Below, in pieces: positions 1 to 5,251 of a DNA stretch of 6,353 nucleotides (positions are counted from its first letter, which is position 1; each line of letters begins with the position of its first letter). Below the pieces are notes generated by a model. It saw only the letters and a program-made list of their open reading frames with translations. It did no database searches and had not been told where the DNA came from. This stretch comes from an uncultured Chitinophagaceae bacterium (GTDB lineage: Bacteria > Bacteroidota > Bacteroidia > Chitinophagales > Chitinophagaceae), in NCBI GenBank assembly GCA_903832075.1, contig CAILAF010000422.1, forward strand, positions 1 through 6,353. The letters run 5' to 3'. The position numbers and the translations under genes are program-made.

Positions 1-1
1 G

Positions 2-535
2 GCATTGAGTATGCGGGAAAGTCTTGAAAATTTAATTGCATCTTTTATTATATTTTTTGATAAGCCATTCATAACAGGCGATACAGTTAAAGTTCAAAAT
101 TTTACAGGTGTGATTGAAAAGATTGGATTAAGAAGCACACGCATTAGAACTGAACAAAAAACATTTATTACCGTTCCGAATAAACAAATGGTTGATACCA
201 TCATTGATAATATCTCTTTACGTACTGAAAGAAAAGTGGAATTGAAATTGGAATTAGCTTTATCAACTTCCGCTCAGCAATTAAAAGAATTGTCTGATGC
301 TGTAAAAAATTTATTGCAACAAGAAGTGAATGTTGAAATGTATTATGTGTATTTAATGGATACCGGAAAAACGGCGCATATTATTGAAGTTGATTATTTT
401 ACTATCATGCCGCAAACGATTAATGATTTTAATGCTTTGCGCGAAGAAATTAATATTGCCATCATTGCTTTGTTAGAAAAAATGAATATTGAATTAGCCG
501 GTGCAAATACAAATGTTGTTGTGAGTAATAAATAA
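2..535 (+). CDS. MscS-family mechanosensitive ion channel, C-terminal part (5' end outside window)
   Basis: This is the end of an inner-membrane channel that opens under membrane tension and releases solutes on osmotic downshock. The frame is open from the first bases of the window, so the true start lies upstream; the TTG at 5 and ATG at 11 fall inside the pore helix and are not starts. In the 177 visible residues, 1-18 are the end of the pore-lining helix (ALSMRESLENLIASFII). Residues 19-72 are the Sm-like beta domain, with FDKPFITGD, the GLRSTRIRT strand and the VPNK motif followed by a conserved-looking DNIS. Residues 75-170 are the alpha/beta C-terminal domain that forms the cytoplasmic cage. 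These motifs are typical of MscS; the missing N-terminal helices prevent assignment to a size class. Its TAA stop (533-535) directly touches the stop codon of the convergent lipoprotein gene, and no terminator hairpin lies between them. Confidence 0.93.
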   Translation, partial: ALSMRESLENLIASFIIFFDKPFITGDTVKVQNFTGVIEKIGLRSTRIRTEQKTFITVPNKQMVDTIIDNISLRTERKVELKLELALSTSAQQLKELSDAVKNLLQQEVNVEMYYVYLMDTGKTAHIIEVDYFTIMPQTINDFNALREEINIAIIALLEKMNIELAGANTNVVVSNK

Positions 536-1060
536 TTATTTTATTCCATTCACTATCTCACCCAATTCTTTATCAATCTCTCCATATTTTCCGTATTCAA
601 TAATTCTTCCAGCTTCTTTTCCATCATGCATTACAATAAAAGTTGGCACATTGGTGATATTATATTTTTCAGTGAGATTGTTTATGGTTTGCTTTTTTCT
701 ATCAACCATAATTAATGTTATTTTATTTTGAGGATAATTGCTTTTGTCAACCAATCTATAAAATATGGGTAACAAATTTTGTGTATCGTGGCACCAGGTT
801 CCTCCAAAAATAATTAAAGAAAATTTATCTGCCTGTTTGCTGAAAGCCCCTACAGCATTAGCATTCGCTTGTCCCCATTTCATATTTTCAGTGAACCATT
901 TAAAGGCAGTATCTTTTTCCAAAATGGCACGATTGATAATACCTTTTAAAATTTTTGTTTCGCTGTCACTATAAACTTCATAATTGCTTTTATTGGTTAG
1001 ATGAGAAGATGAACAAGCAATTGTAATTATGAAAATAAATGCGAATGATATTTTTCTCAT
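536..1060 (-). CDS. Thioredoxin-fold lipoprotein with a single active-site cysteine
   Basis: The 174-residue product starts with a lipoprotein signal: basic MRK, a hydrophobic stretch, then TIAC with the lipidated Cys at residue 16, followed by SSS. No acidic residues follow that Cys, so surface export is not indicated and a periplasm-facing membrane anchor is more likely. Residues about 80-165 look like a thioredoxin fold. FGGTWCHDTQNLLP carries the active-site position (Cys90), KITLIMVDRKK follows, and NVPTF gives the cis-proline (Pro139). The second cysteine of the usual CxxC is replaced: the motif reads W-C-H-D-T, and Cys90 is the only cysteine in the mature domain apart from the lipid anchor. 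Related Bacteroidota proteins with a WC-x-DTQ motif are familiar to me, so this is probably a subfamily trait rather than a mutation. A classical disulfide exchange is therefore unlikely; a monothiol, peroxidase-like or binding role is possible. The start overlaps the MerR-type gene's stop by ATGA, implying translational coupling. Confidence 0.88.
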   Translation of the reverse strand: MRKISFAFIFIITIACSSSHLTNKSNYEVYSDSETKILKGIINRAILEKDTAFKWFTENMKWGQANANAVGAFSKQADKFSLIIFGGTWCHDTQNLLPIFYRLVDKSNYPQNKITLIMVDRKKQTINNLTEKYNITNVPTFIVMHDGKEAGRIIEYGKYGEIDKELGEIVNGIK

Positions 1061-1560
1061 GATCCTAAATTAGCTTTCAATTCCAATAAGAATGATTTGA
1101 ATTTTGTTAAAGATTCAATCAATTGATGATTGGCTTGTGCTTTATATTGATTGGCTTTTAAATATTCTTTAGCACCTTCAATACTTAATTTTTTATTGCG
1201 TAATAAATAATAAATCAGTTTTAAATTTTTTACATCTTCCACTCTGAACAACCGATCGCCTTTTCTTGTTTTGCGTGGTTGTAAAATATCAAACTCATTT
1301 TCCCAAAAACGAATTTGTGAAGTGGTTACTCTAAACCAAACTGCTACTTCCCCAATCGGGTAATATAACTTTTGTTGTAAAGTTTCATCATCCGGAACAT
1401 CAATCAAATCAACTTCTGCAAATATTTCTTTGTAAGATTTTCTTCCTCTTTTTAAACCTATGGTTTGATGCACAGATTCTTTAATTGCAATATTCTTTTC
1501 TTTCTTCATTAAAGAAGAAGATTGATTGGTTTCAAATAATCCTAATTGCTTTAATCCCAT
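1057..1560 (-). CDS. MerR-family transcriptional regulator
   Basis: This is a 167-residue DNA-binding protein. Residues 67-135 form the MerR winged helix-turn-helix: YYPIGEVAVWFRV, the recognition segment TTSQIRFWENEFDIL (79-93), the wing with RKTRKGDRLFR (96-106), then EDVKNLKLIYYLL and a second helix pair ending in EGAKEYLK. The RFWENEFDIL signature is typical of a MerR branch widespread in Bacteroidota. About 65 residues precede the domain, including a basic KRGRKSYKEI stretch and a short acidic VPDDE stretch; similar leaders occur in Chitinophagaceae relatives, which supports the ATG at 1560 over the internal Met18. The C-terminal part is short and rich in Lys and Leu, with no visible effector-binding domain and no cysteines, so a metal or thiol sensor of the MerR/SoxR kind is not supported. 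It overlaps the thioredoxin-fold gene by 4 bases (ATGA) and is divergent from the glycosyltransferase gene. Its target and signal cannot be read from the sequence. Confidence 0.92.
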   Translation of the reverse strand: MGLKQLGLFETNQSSSLMKKEKNIAIKESVHQTIGLKRGRKSYKEIFAEVDLIDVPDDETLQQKLYYPIGEVAVWFRVTTSQIRFWENEFDILQPRKTRKGDRLFRVEDVKNLKLIYYLLRNKKLSIEGAKEYLKANQYKAQANHQLIESLTKFKSFLLELKANLGS

Positions 1561-1635
1561 TTAGTAAAATTAACATTCCTATTGCTTGAAAATGTAAAAT
1601 GATTTGCACGTGGAAAAGATGTAAGTATCTTGCAA

Positions 1636-1671
1636 TAATCAATAGTAAAACTATTTTAAGATTATTGATTA
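1636..1671. promoter_or_regulatory. Dyad and overlapping hairpin in the divergent intergenic region, possible promoter/operator of the glycosyltransferase gene
   Basis: TAATCAATA at 1636-1644 is a perfect 9-base inverted repeat of TATTGATTA at 1663-1671, with 18 bases between. A second, mutually exclusive hairpin lies inside it: AATAGT (1641-1646), loop AAA, ACTATT (1650-1655). A weak Bacteroidota-style promoter can be placed over it: TTG at 1630-1632, a 19-base gap, then TATTTTAA at 1652-1659, which matches four of the six fixed positions of TAnnTTTG. That would put the transcript start about 15 bases before the ATG at 1681. A regulator dyad across a promoter would suit the divergent MerR-type gene. 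The bases are seen; the function is inferred, and AT-rich DNA makes chance repeats likely. Confidence 0.3.
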
Positions 1672-1680
1672 ATTGTTTTT

Positions 1681-2814
1681 ATGAAAATTGCAGTTAATAC
1701 TATTTTTCTCCAAAAAAATAACTTAGAAGGGTATGGTTATTTTGTTCAGGAAATTTTTAAGCGATTAACTAAACAATATCCGGAACATGAGTTTTATTTT
1801 TTGTTTGACCGTGAATATGACAAAGAATTTATTTTTTCTTCAAACATTACGCCAATCATCATTTCGCCGGAAGCTCGTCATGCATTAAGTTTTAAATTTT
1901 GGTATGATGTAAAACTACCGCTGGCATTGCGTTCTGTTAAACCAGATATCATTATTCAGCCCTATGGTTTTTGCAGTTTAACAACCAATATTCCACAATT
2001 GTTGGTACTGCATGATTTGGCATTTATACATTATCCTCAATTTATTTCTAAGCAACATTTATATTATTATAAAACTTTTACAGCAAAATTTTTGGAGAAA
2101 GCATCACGCATTGCAACTGTTTCGGAATTTTCTAAAGAAGATATTATTCAACAATACCAAATTGATGAATCAAAGATTGATGTTGTATATAGTGCTGCTA
2201 AAAATATTTTTCAACCGATTGATGTTCATCATCAGCAAAAAATAAAAGAGCAATATGCTGATGGAAAAGATTTTTTTTTATTTACCGGAGGCATTCATCC
2301 GCGAAAAAATTTATTGAATACTTTGAAAGCTTTTTCGTCTTTTAAAAAATGGCAACAAAGCAATATGAAATTATTAGTTGCCGGAAGATTGGCTTGGAAA
2401 TATGATGATGTGTTAGAGAAATTAAAAAATTTTAAATATCGTGATGATGTTGTGATGTTGGATTATGTTGAAGAAGAAATTTTAGCAAAAATCACCGCAT
2501 CTGCTTATGCTGTATTATATCCATCTTATTGGGAAGGATTTGGTGTTCCAATTATTGAAGCCATGCAATCTGGTGTTCCGATAATTACAAGTAATGTTAG
2601 CAGTATGCCCGAAATTGGCGGTGCTGCTGCATTGTATGCAGACCCGAATGAATCTGAAACAATAGGACGAGAGATGTTGATTTTATATAAAAATGAAATT
2701 GTTCGTAACAGCTTAATTGCCCAAGGAAAAAAACAAGCCTCAAAATTCAGTTGGGATAAAACTTCGGCATTGATGTGGCAAAGTATTTTAAAATCTGTTG
2801 AACAACAGAAATAA
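1681..2814 (+). CDS. GT4-family (GT-B fold) glycosyltransferase
   Basis: The 377-residue enzyme should transfer a sugar from a nucleotide-sugar donor to an acceptor such as a surface polysaccharide, O-antigen or glycoconjugate, at the cytoplasmic face of the membrane. The N-terminal Rossmann domain begins MKIAVNTIFL, has the glycine-containing EGYGYF loop (16-21), and LLVLHDLAF (107-115) with the conserved HD. ATVSEFSKEDI (145-155) is the usual linker motif. The C-terminal donor-binding domain has FTGGIHPRKN (201-210, the phosphate-binding R/K pair), LLVAGRLAWK (231-240), and the retaining-type E-x7-E motif EGFGVPIIE (Glu285 and Glu293), followed by SGVPIITSNVSSMPEIGG. Length is normal for the family. 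No signal peptide or membrane span is seen. The ATG at 1681 begins the canonical first beta strand, with no Shine-Dalgarno but an AT-rich leader. It stands alone rather than in a polysaccharide cluster, so donor and acceptor cannot be named; the nearest downstream gene, gldC, is 47 bases away. Confidence 0.95.
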   Translation: MKIAVNTIFLQKNNLEGYGYFVQEIFKRLTKQYPEHEFYFLFDREYDKEFIFSSNITPIIISPEARHALSFKFWYDVKLPLALRSVKPDIIIQPYGFCSLTTNIPQLLVLHDLAFIHYPQFISKQHLYYYKTFTAKFLEKASRIATVSEFSKEDIIQQYQIDESKIDVVYSAAKNIFQPIDVHHQQKIKEQYADGKDFFLFTGGIHPRKNLLNTLKAFSSFKKWQQSNMKLLVAGRLAWKYDDVLEKLKNFKYRDDVVMLDYVEEEILAKITASAYAVLYPSYWEGFGVPIIEAMQSGVPIITSNVSSMPEIGGAAALYADPNESETIGREMLILYKNEIVRNSLIAQGKKQASKFSWDKTSALMWQSILKSVEQQK

Positions 2815-2834
2815 TATCAATCTTTCTATTCTCT

Positions 2835-2842
2835 TACATTTG
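2835..2842 (+). promoter_or_regulatory. Candidate Bacteroidota -7 element upstream of gldC
   Basis: TACATTTG matches the TAnnTTTG -7 consensus of the primary Bacteroidota sigma factor at all fixed positions. It lies 19 bases before the gldC ATG, which would leave a leader of roughly 14 bases. No TTG is present at the expected -33 distance (around 2813-2815), so only half the promoter is supported. If real, it makes gldC and the YqeY gene a unit separate from the glycosyltransferase gene. Confidence 0.4.
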
Positions 2843-2861
2843 CATTTTATATTACACGAAT

Positions 2862-3212
2862 ATGCAAACATCAACTATCTCTATCAACGTTCAATTGGAT
2901 GAAAATAAGATTCCTGAAAAAATTAATTGGAGTGCAGCAGGTAGTACTGCTGAAGAATCTCAATTAGCAAAAGCTATGATGGTTTCTTTTTGGGATGGTG
3001 CTGAGAAAACTGCTTTGCGAATTGATTTATGGACAAGAGATATGATGGTTGATGAAATGGGAGATTTTTTTTATCAAACTTTGATGGGAATGGCCGACAG
3101 TTACGACCGAGCAACACATCAACACGAATTGGTAGATGAGATGAAAAAATCTGCTAAAGAGTTTTATAAAAAATTCAGAGCAATTCAAATGAAAGAAAAT
3201 AAATTAACTTAA
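2862..3212 (+). CDS. gldC: Gliding motility-associated protein GldC
   Basis: This 116-residue soluble protein matches GldC along its length. It opens with TSTISINVQLDENKIPEKINW, has a middle SFWDGAEKTALRIDL, and carries the hallmark LRIDLWTRDMMVDEM (52-66) followed by FFYQTLMGMADSYDRAT (69-85). GldC is known from Flavobacterium johnsoniae, where it supports gliding motility without being strictly essential; its biochemical role is unknown. It has no signal peptide or membrane segment, so it probably acts in the cytoplasm. GldC also occurs in Bacteroidota that do not glide, so its presence alone does not prove gliding. The gene starts 47 bases after the glycosyltransferase gene behind a TACATTTG promoter-like box, and the YqeY-domain gene follows after 22 bases. 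That spacing suggests cotranscription up to the terminator at 3704-3748. Confidence 0.95.
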   Translation: MQTSTISINVQLDENKIPEKINWSAAGSTAEESQLAKAMMVSFWDGAEKTALRIDLWTRDMMVDEMGDFFYQTLMGMADSYDRATHQHELVDEMKKSAKEFYKKFRAIQMKENKLT

Positions 3213-3234
3213 TTCATCATTAAAACGAATGTAT

Positions 3235-3687
3235 ATGAGTTTGGAAACACAGATTATGTCAGAAATGAAAGATGCCATGAAAGCTAAGGATGAAGCTGCT
3301 TTGCGTGGATTGCGTGCTATTAAAGCTGAAATCATTAAAGCAAAAACGGATCCCGGTGCTGGTGGAACAGTTACAGAAGAAGGCGAATTAAAATTGTTGC
3401 AAAAATTAGTAAAGCAACGAAAAGATTCTTTAGAAATTTTTACAAAACAAAACAGAAATGATCTGGCAATAAAAGAGCAAGAGGAAATTGCTATTATAGA
3501 AAAATTTCTTCCTAAACAATTTTCTGAAACAGAATTAAAAGAAGCGGTTGCAAAAATTATTGCAGAAGTTGGTGCAAGTTCTCCCGCAGATATGGGTAAG
3601 GTAATGGGTGTTGCTACTAAACAATTAGCAGGTAAAACAGATGGCAAAGCTATTTCGGCTGTTGTAAAAGAATTATTAAGTAAATAA
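3235..3687 (+). CDS. yqeY: GatB/YqeY-domain protein
   Basis: This is a 150-residue, mostly helical, cytoplasmic protein of the YqeY family. The family resembles the C-terminal tail of the GatB subunit of glutamyl/aspartyl-tRNA amidotransferase, the part that contacts tRNA. The stand-alone protein's job is not established; tRNA binding is inferred from the homology. Family landmarks are SLETQIMSEMKDAMKAKD at the start, ALRGLRAIKAEI, the LQKLVKQRKDSLEIF segment, EIAIIEKFLPKQFSE, and the C-terminal ADMGKVMGVATKQLAGKTDGKAISAVVKELL. I chose the ATG at 3235 because the family starts at Met-Ser-Leu; the ATG at 3229 would add only Met-Tyr and cannot be excluded. It follows gldC by 22 bases with no promoter-like box in between, and a strong terminator begins 16 bases after its stop. 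It is thus the last gene of that short unit. Confidence 0.95.
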   Translation: MSLETQIMSEMKDAMKAKDEAALRGLRAIKAEIIKAKTDPGAGGTVTEEGELKLLQKLVKQRKDSLEIFTKQNRNDLAIKEQEEIAIIEKFLPKQFSETELKEAVAKIIAEVGASSPADMGKVMGVATKQLAGKTDGKAISAVVKELLSK

Positions 3688-3703
3688 TTTTTATTTTAAT
3701 ACT

Positions 3704-3748
3704 ATCCTGTTATTGAAATGCGTTTTGCATTCAGTAACAGGATTTTTT
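3704..3748 (+). terminator. Strong intrinsic terminator after the YqeY-domain gene, abutting the next start codon
   Basis: ATCCTGTTA at 3704-3712 pairs perfectly with TAACAGGAT at 3735-3743. The stem continues through TTGAA and TGC (3713-3721) with GCATTCAG (3727-3734), giving about 17 pairs with one G-T wobble and one bulged A (3718), and a five-base GTTTT loop at 3722-3726. Six T residues follow at 3743-3748. That is a textbook factor-independent terminator in the + direction; no matching T tract exists for the other strand. The unusual point is that the T tract runs straight into the ATG at 3749 of the CvpA-family gene. Confidence 0.88.
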
Positions 3749-4285
3749 ATGTCAATAGATATTGTTTTTTTATTACTGATTATTTGGGCCGTCATTAAAG
3801 GCTACAAAAGAGGATTGATTGTTGCAATATTTTCATTCATTGCAATTATTATCGGTTTAGCAGCAGCAATGAAATTTTCTGTTGCAGTTGCGGGCTGGTT
3901 ACAAAACAGCACACATATTGCTAAGCAGTGGTTACCATTTATTGCTTTCGCTTTAGTAATGTTTGGAGTTATTCTGGTAATAAGATTAGTTGCTAATATT
4001 TTGCAGAAGACCGCCGAGTATATGTTAATGGGTTGGCTTGATAAAGTTGGTGGCATTATTTTATACATTGCTTTATATATTACGGTGTTTAGTGTAGTTT
4101 TATTTTATGCCAATAAAATGCAATTATTAAAAAGCGACACGATTCAGGCTTCAAAAATTTATGCATTTGTAGAACCTTGGGGACCCAAAGCGGTGAATGG
4201 ATTTTCTTTTATCATTCCTTTCTTTAAAGATATGTTTACGCAACTCGAAACTTTTTTTGAATCACTTGCCACACATATAAAATAG
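3749..4285 (+). CDS. CvpA-family inner-membrane protein
   Basis: This is a 178-residue integral membrane protein. Four hydrophobic segments are visible: about residues 3-17, 23-42, 62-82 and 102-122. They are joined by the family's GYKRGLI motif (18-24) and a WLDKVGG motif (96-102) ahead of the fourth helix. The tail beyond residue 125 is mostly amphipathic and probably cytoplasmic. CvpA proteins take their name from colicin V production in Escherichia coli and have since been linked to envelope stress tolerance such as bile resistance; the molecular activity is unknown. An upstream TTG at 3713 would add 12 residues, but that stretch is entirely the terminator hairpin. The ATG at 3749 gives the natural MSIDIVFLLL start. 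No room exists for a leader after the hairpin, so expression must come from read-through, a transcript starting within the hairpin, or a nearly leaderless message. Confidence 0.9.
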   Translation: MSIDIVFLLLIIWAVIKGYKRGLIVAIFSFIAIIIGLAAAMKFSVAVAGWLQNSTHIAKQWLPFIAFALVMFGVILVIRLVANILQKTAEYMLMGWLDKVGGIILYIALYITVFSVVLFYANKMQLLKSDTIQASKIYAFVEPWGPKAVNGFSFIIPFFKDMFTQLETFFESLATHIK

Positions 4286-4332
4286 CTGCTTTAGGCATCT
4301 TGTTTTCTATTTAAAAAGAGTAATTTAGCCGT

Positions 4333-4380
4333 AATCATATTACATCTTAGTTAATAATTGATTGTAATTGATTTTTTTTT
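4333..4380 (+). terminator. Weak candidate terminator after the CvpA-family gene
   Basis: AATCA-T-ATTAC at 4333-4343 can pair with GTAATTGATT at 4364-4373, giving ten pairs with one bulged T and a 20-base loop. A run of T to 4380 follows. The T tract and position 48 bases after the stop codon fit a terminator. The stem has only two G-C pairs and the loop is long, so it may be inefficient or not a terminator at all. It overlaps the direct repeats at 4355-4373. Confidence 0.3.
4355..4373. repeat. Two tandem TAATTGATT repeats with a 10-bp period
   Basis: TAATTGATT occurs at 4355-4363 and again at 4365-4373, separated by one G, so the copies sit one DNA helix turn apart on the same face. A perfect inverted repeat, GTAAT-CAT-ATTAC, lies just upstream at 4331-4343. 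The array lies 64 bases before the hydrolase ATG, in the 151-base gap between the CvpA-family and hydrolase genes. The repeats are seen directly; use as a regulator site is only a possibility. No good TAnnTTTG promoter was found here; the nearest is TTTATTTG at 4394-4401, one mismatch, without a well-spaced TTG. Confidence 0.5.
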
Positions 4381-4436
4381 GTTGGATTTTGCTTTTATTT
4401 GTAATCAACCAAGATTGCTTGTATAAGAAATAAACT

Positions 4437-5216
4437 ATGGAGTATAAAATTCATCAACAGTATAAATTTAAATTTATTGAAGAAGGAAATGGTGAACCTT
4501 TATTGCTTTTGCATGGTCTATTTGGAGCACTCAGTAATTTTCAAGACTTAATTGAATATTTCAAATCTTCATACAAAGTTGTAGTTCCAATATTACCATT
4601 GTTTGATTTAGATATATTTCATACAACTGTTAGCGGTTTAGAAAAACACGTTCAAAAATTTATTGAAGCAAGAGGATATAATAATATTCATTTATTGGGA
4701 AACTCTTTAGGCGGGCATGTTGCATTGGTACATGTATTGAAACATCCGGAAAAAATAAAATCATTGATTTTAACCGGTAGTTCCGGTTTATTTGAAAATG
4801 GAATGGGCGATACTTATCCGAAACGTGGTAATTACGAATACATCAAAACAAAAACACAGGTTACCTTTTATGATCCTGCAATGGCTTCAAAAGAATTGGT
4901 GGATGAAGTGTTTGAGATTACTAATAATAGAATTACTGTAATTAAAATTTTGGCGCTAGCTAAAAGTGCAATCAGAAGTAATTTAGGAGAAGAGTTAAAT
5001 CAAATAAAACAACCGACATTATTAATTTGGGGAAATAATGATATTATTACACCGCCATTTGTTGGAAGAGAATTCAATAAATTAATTCCGAACAGCGAAT
5101 TATATTTTATTGATAAATGCGGACATGCACCAATGATGGAAGTACCGGGAGAATTTAACGTGATTTTAGACAAGTTTCTTACAAAACAAAAAGAACTTGC
5201 AGCAACTGTAGCATAG
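4437..5216 (+). CDS. Alpha/beta hydrolase
   Basis: This is a 259-residue single-domain enzyme of the alpha/beta-hydrolase fold. The oxyanion loop is LLLLHGLFG (22-30). The nucleophile elbow is GNSLGG (88-93, Ser90). The acid is Asp202 in LLIWGNNDIITPP, and the base is His230 in CGHAPMMEVP, so the triad is complete. The GNSLGG elbow, the WGxND-ITPP segment and CGHAPMMExP resemble the MhpC/BphD-type C-C hydrolases and related esterases, but the substrate cannot be told from this. The cap region (about 120-185) is helical and family-variable. No signal peptide or lipobox is seen, so it should be cytoplasmic. The ATG at 4437 puts the fold's first strand directly at the N-terminus. The CBS-protein gene follows after 35 bases, suggesting one transcript. 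In Bacteroidota this hydrolase-CBS pair is, as I recall, often found together; the shared role is unknown. Confidence 0.94.
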   Translation: MEYKIHQQYKFKFIEEGNGEPLLLLHGLFGALSNFQDLIEYFKSSYKVVVPILPLFDLDIFHTTVSGLEKHVQKFIEARGYNNIHLLGNSLGGHVALVHVLKHPEKIKSLILTGSSGLFENGMGDTYPKRGNYEYIKTKTQVTFYDPAMASKELVDEVFEITNNRITVIKILALAKSAIRSNLGEELNQIKQPTLLIWGNNDIITPPFVGREFNKLIPNSELYFIDKCGHAPMMEVPGEFNVILDKFLTKQKELAATVA

Positions 5217-5251
5217 TTTTTGGTATCTATATAAAATAATTTGACGATCAT

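Noticed and set aside
765..974. Small + strand frame inside the lipoprotein gene
   Set aside because: It is antisense to the thioredoxin-fold domain, which is well supported; no ribosome site or family resemblance is seen.
2012..2245. Small + strand frame overlapping the glycosyltransferase gene
   Set aside because: It is an alternate frame in the middle of a clear GT4 gene, and its composition (isoleucine, leucine, lysine, asparagine) reflects AT-rich DNA.
3204..3647. Open reverse-strand frame of 147 codons opposite the YqeY gene, starting inside its coding region
   Set aside because: The forward frame is a recognisable family protein over its length. The reverse product is a low-complexity serine, alanine and phenylalanine pattern typical of the complement of a lysine- and glutamate-rich gene.
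3713..3748. TTG start adding 12 residues to the CvpA-family protein
   Set aside because: The added codons are the terminator stem and loop; the ATG at 3749 gives the family-like start.
3802..4068. Reverse-strand frame opposite the CvpA-family gene
   Set aside because: The forward frame has clear membrane helices and family motifs; the reverse frame has no features or plausible start region.
5000..5251. Reverse-strand frame opposite the end of the hydrolase gene
   Set aside because: It lies opposite the hydrolase Asp and His motifs and shows no family resemblance; it is an antisense shadow.
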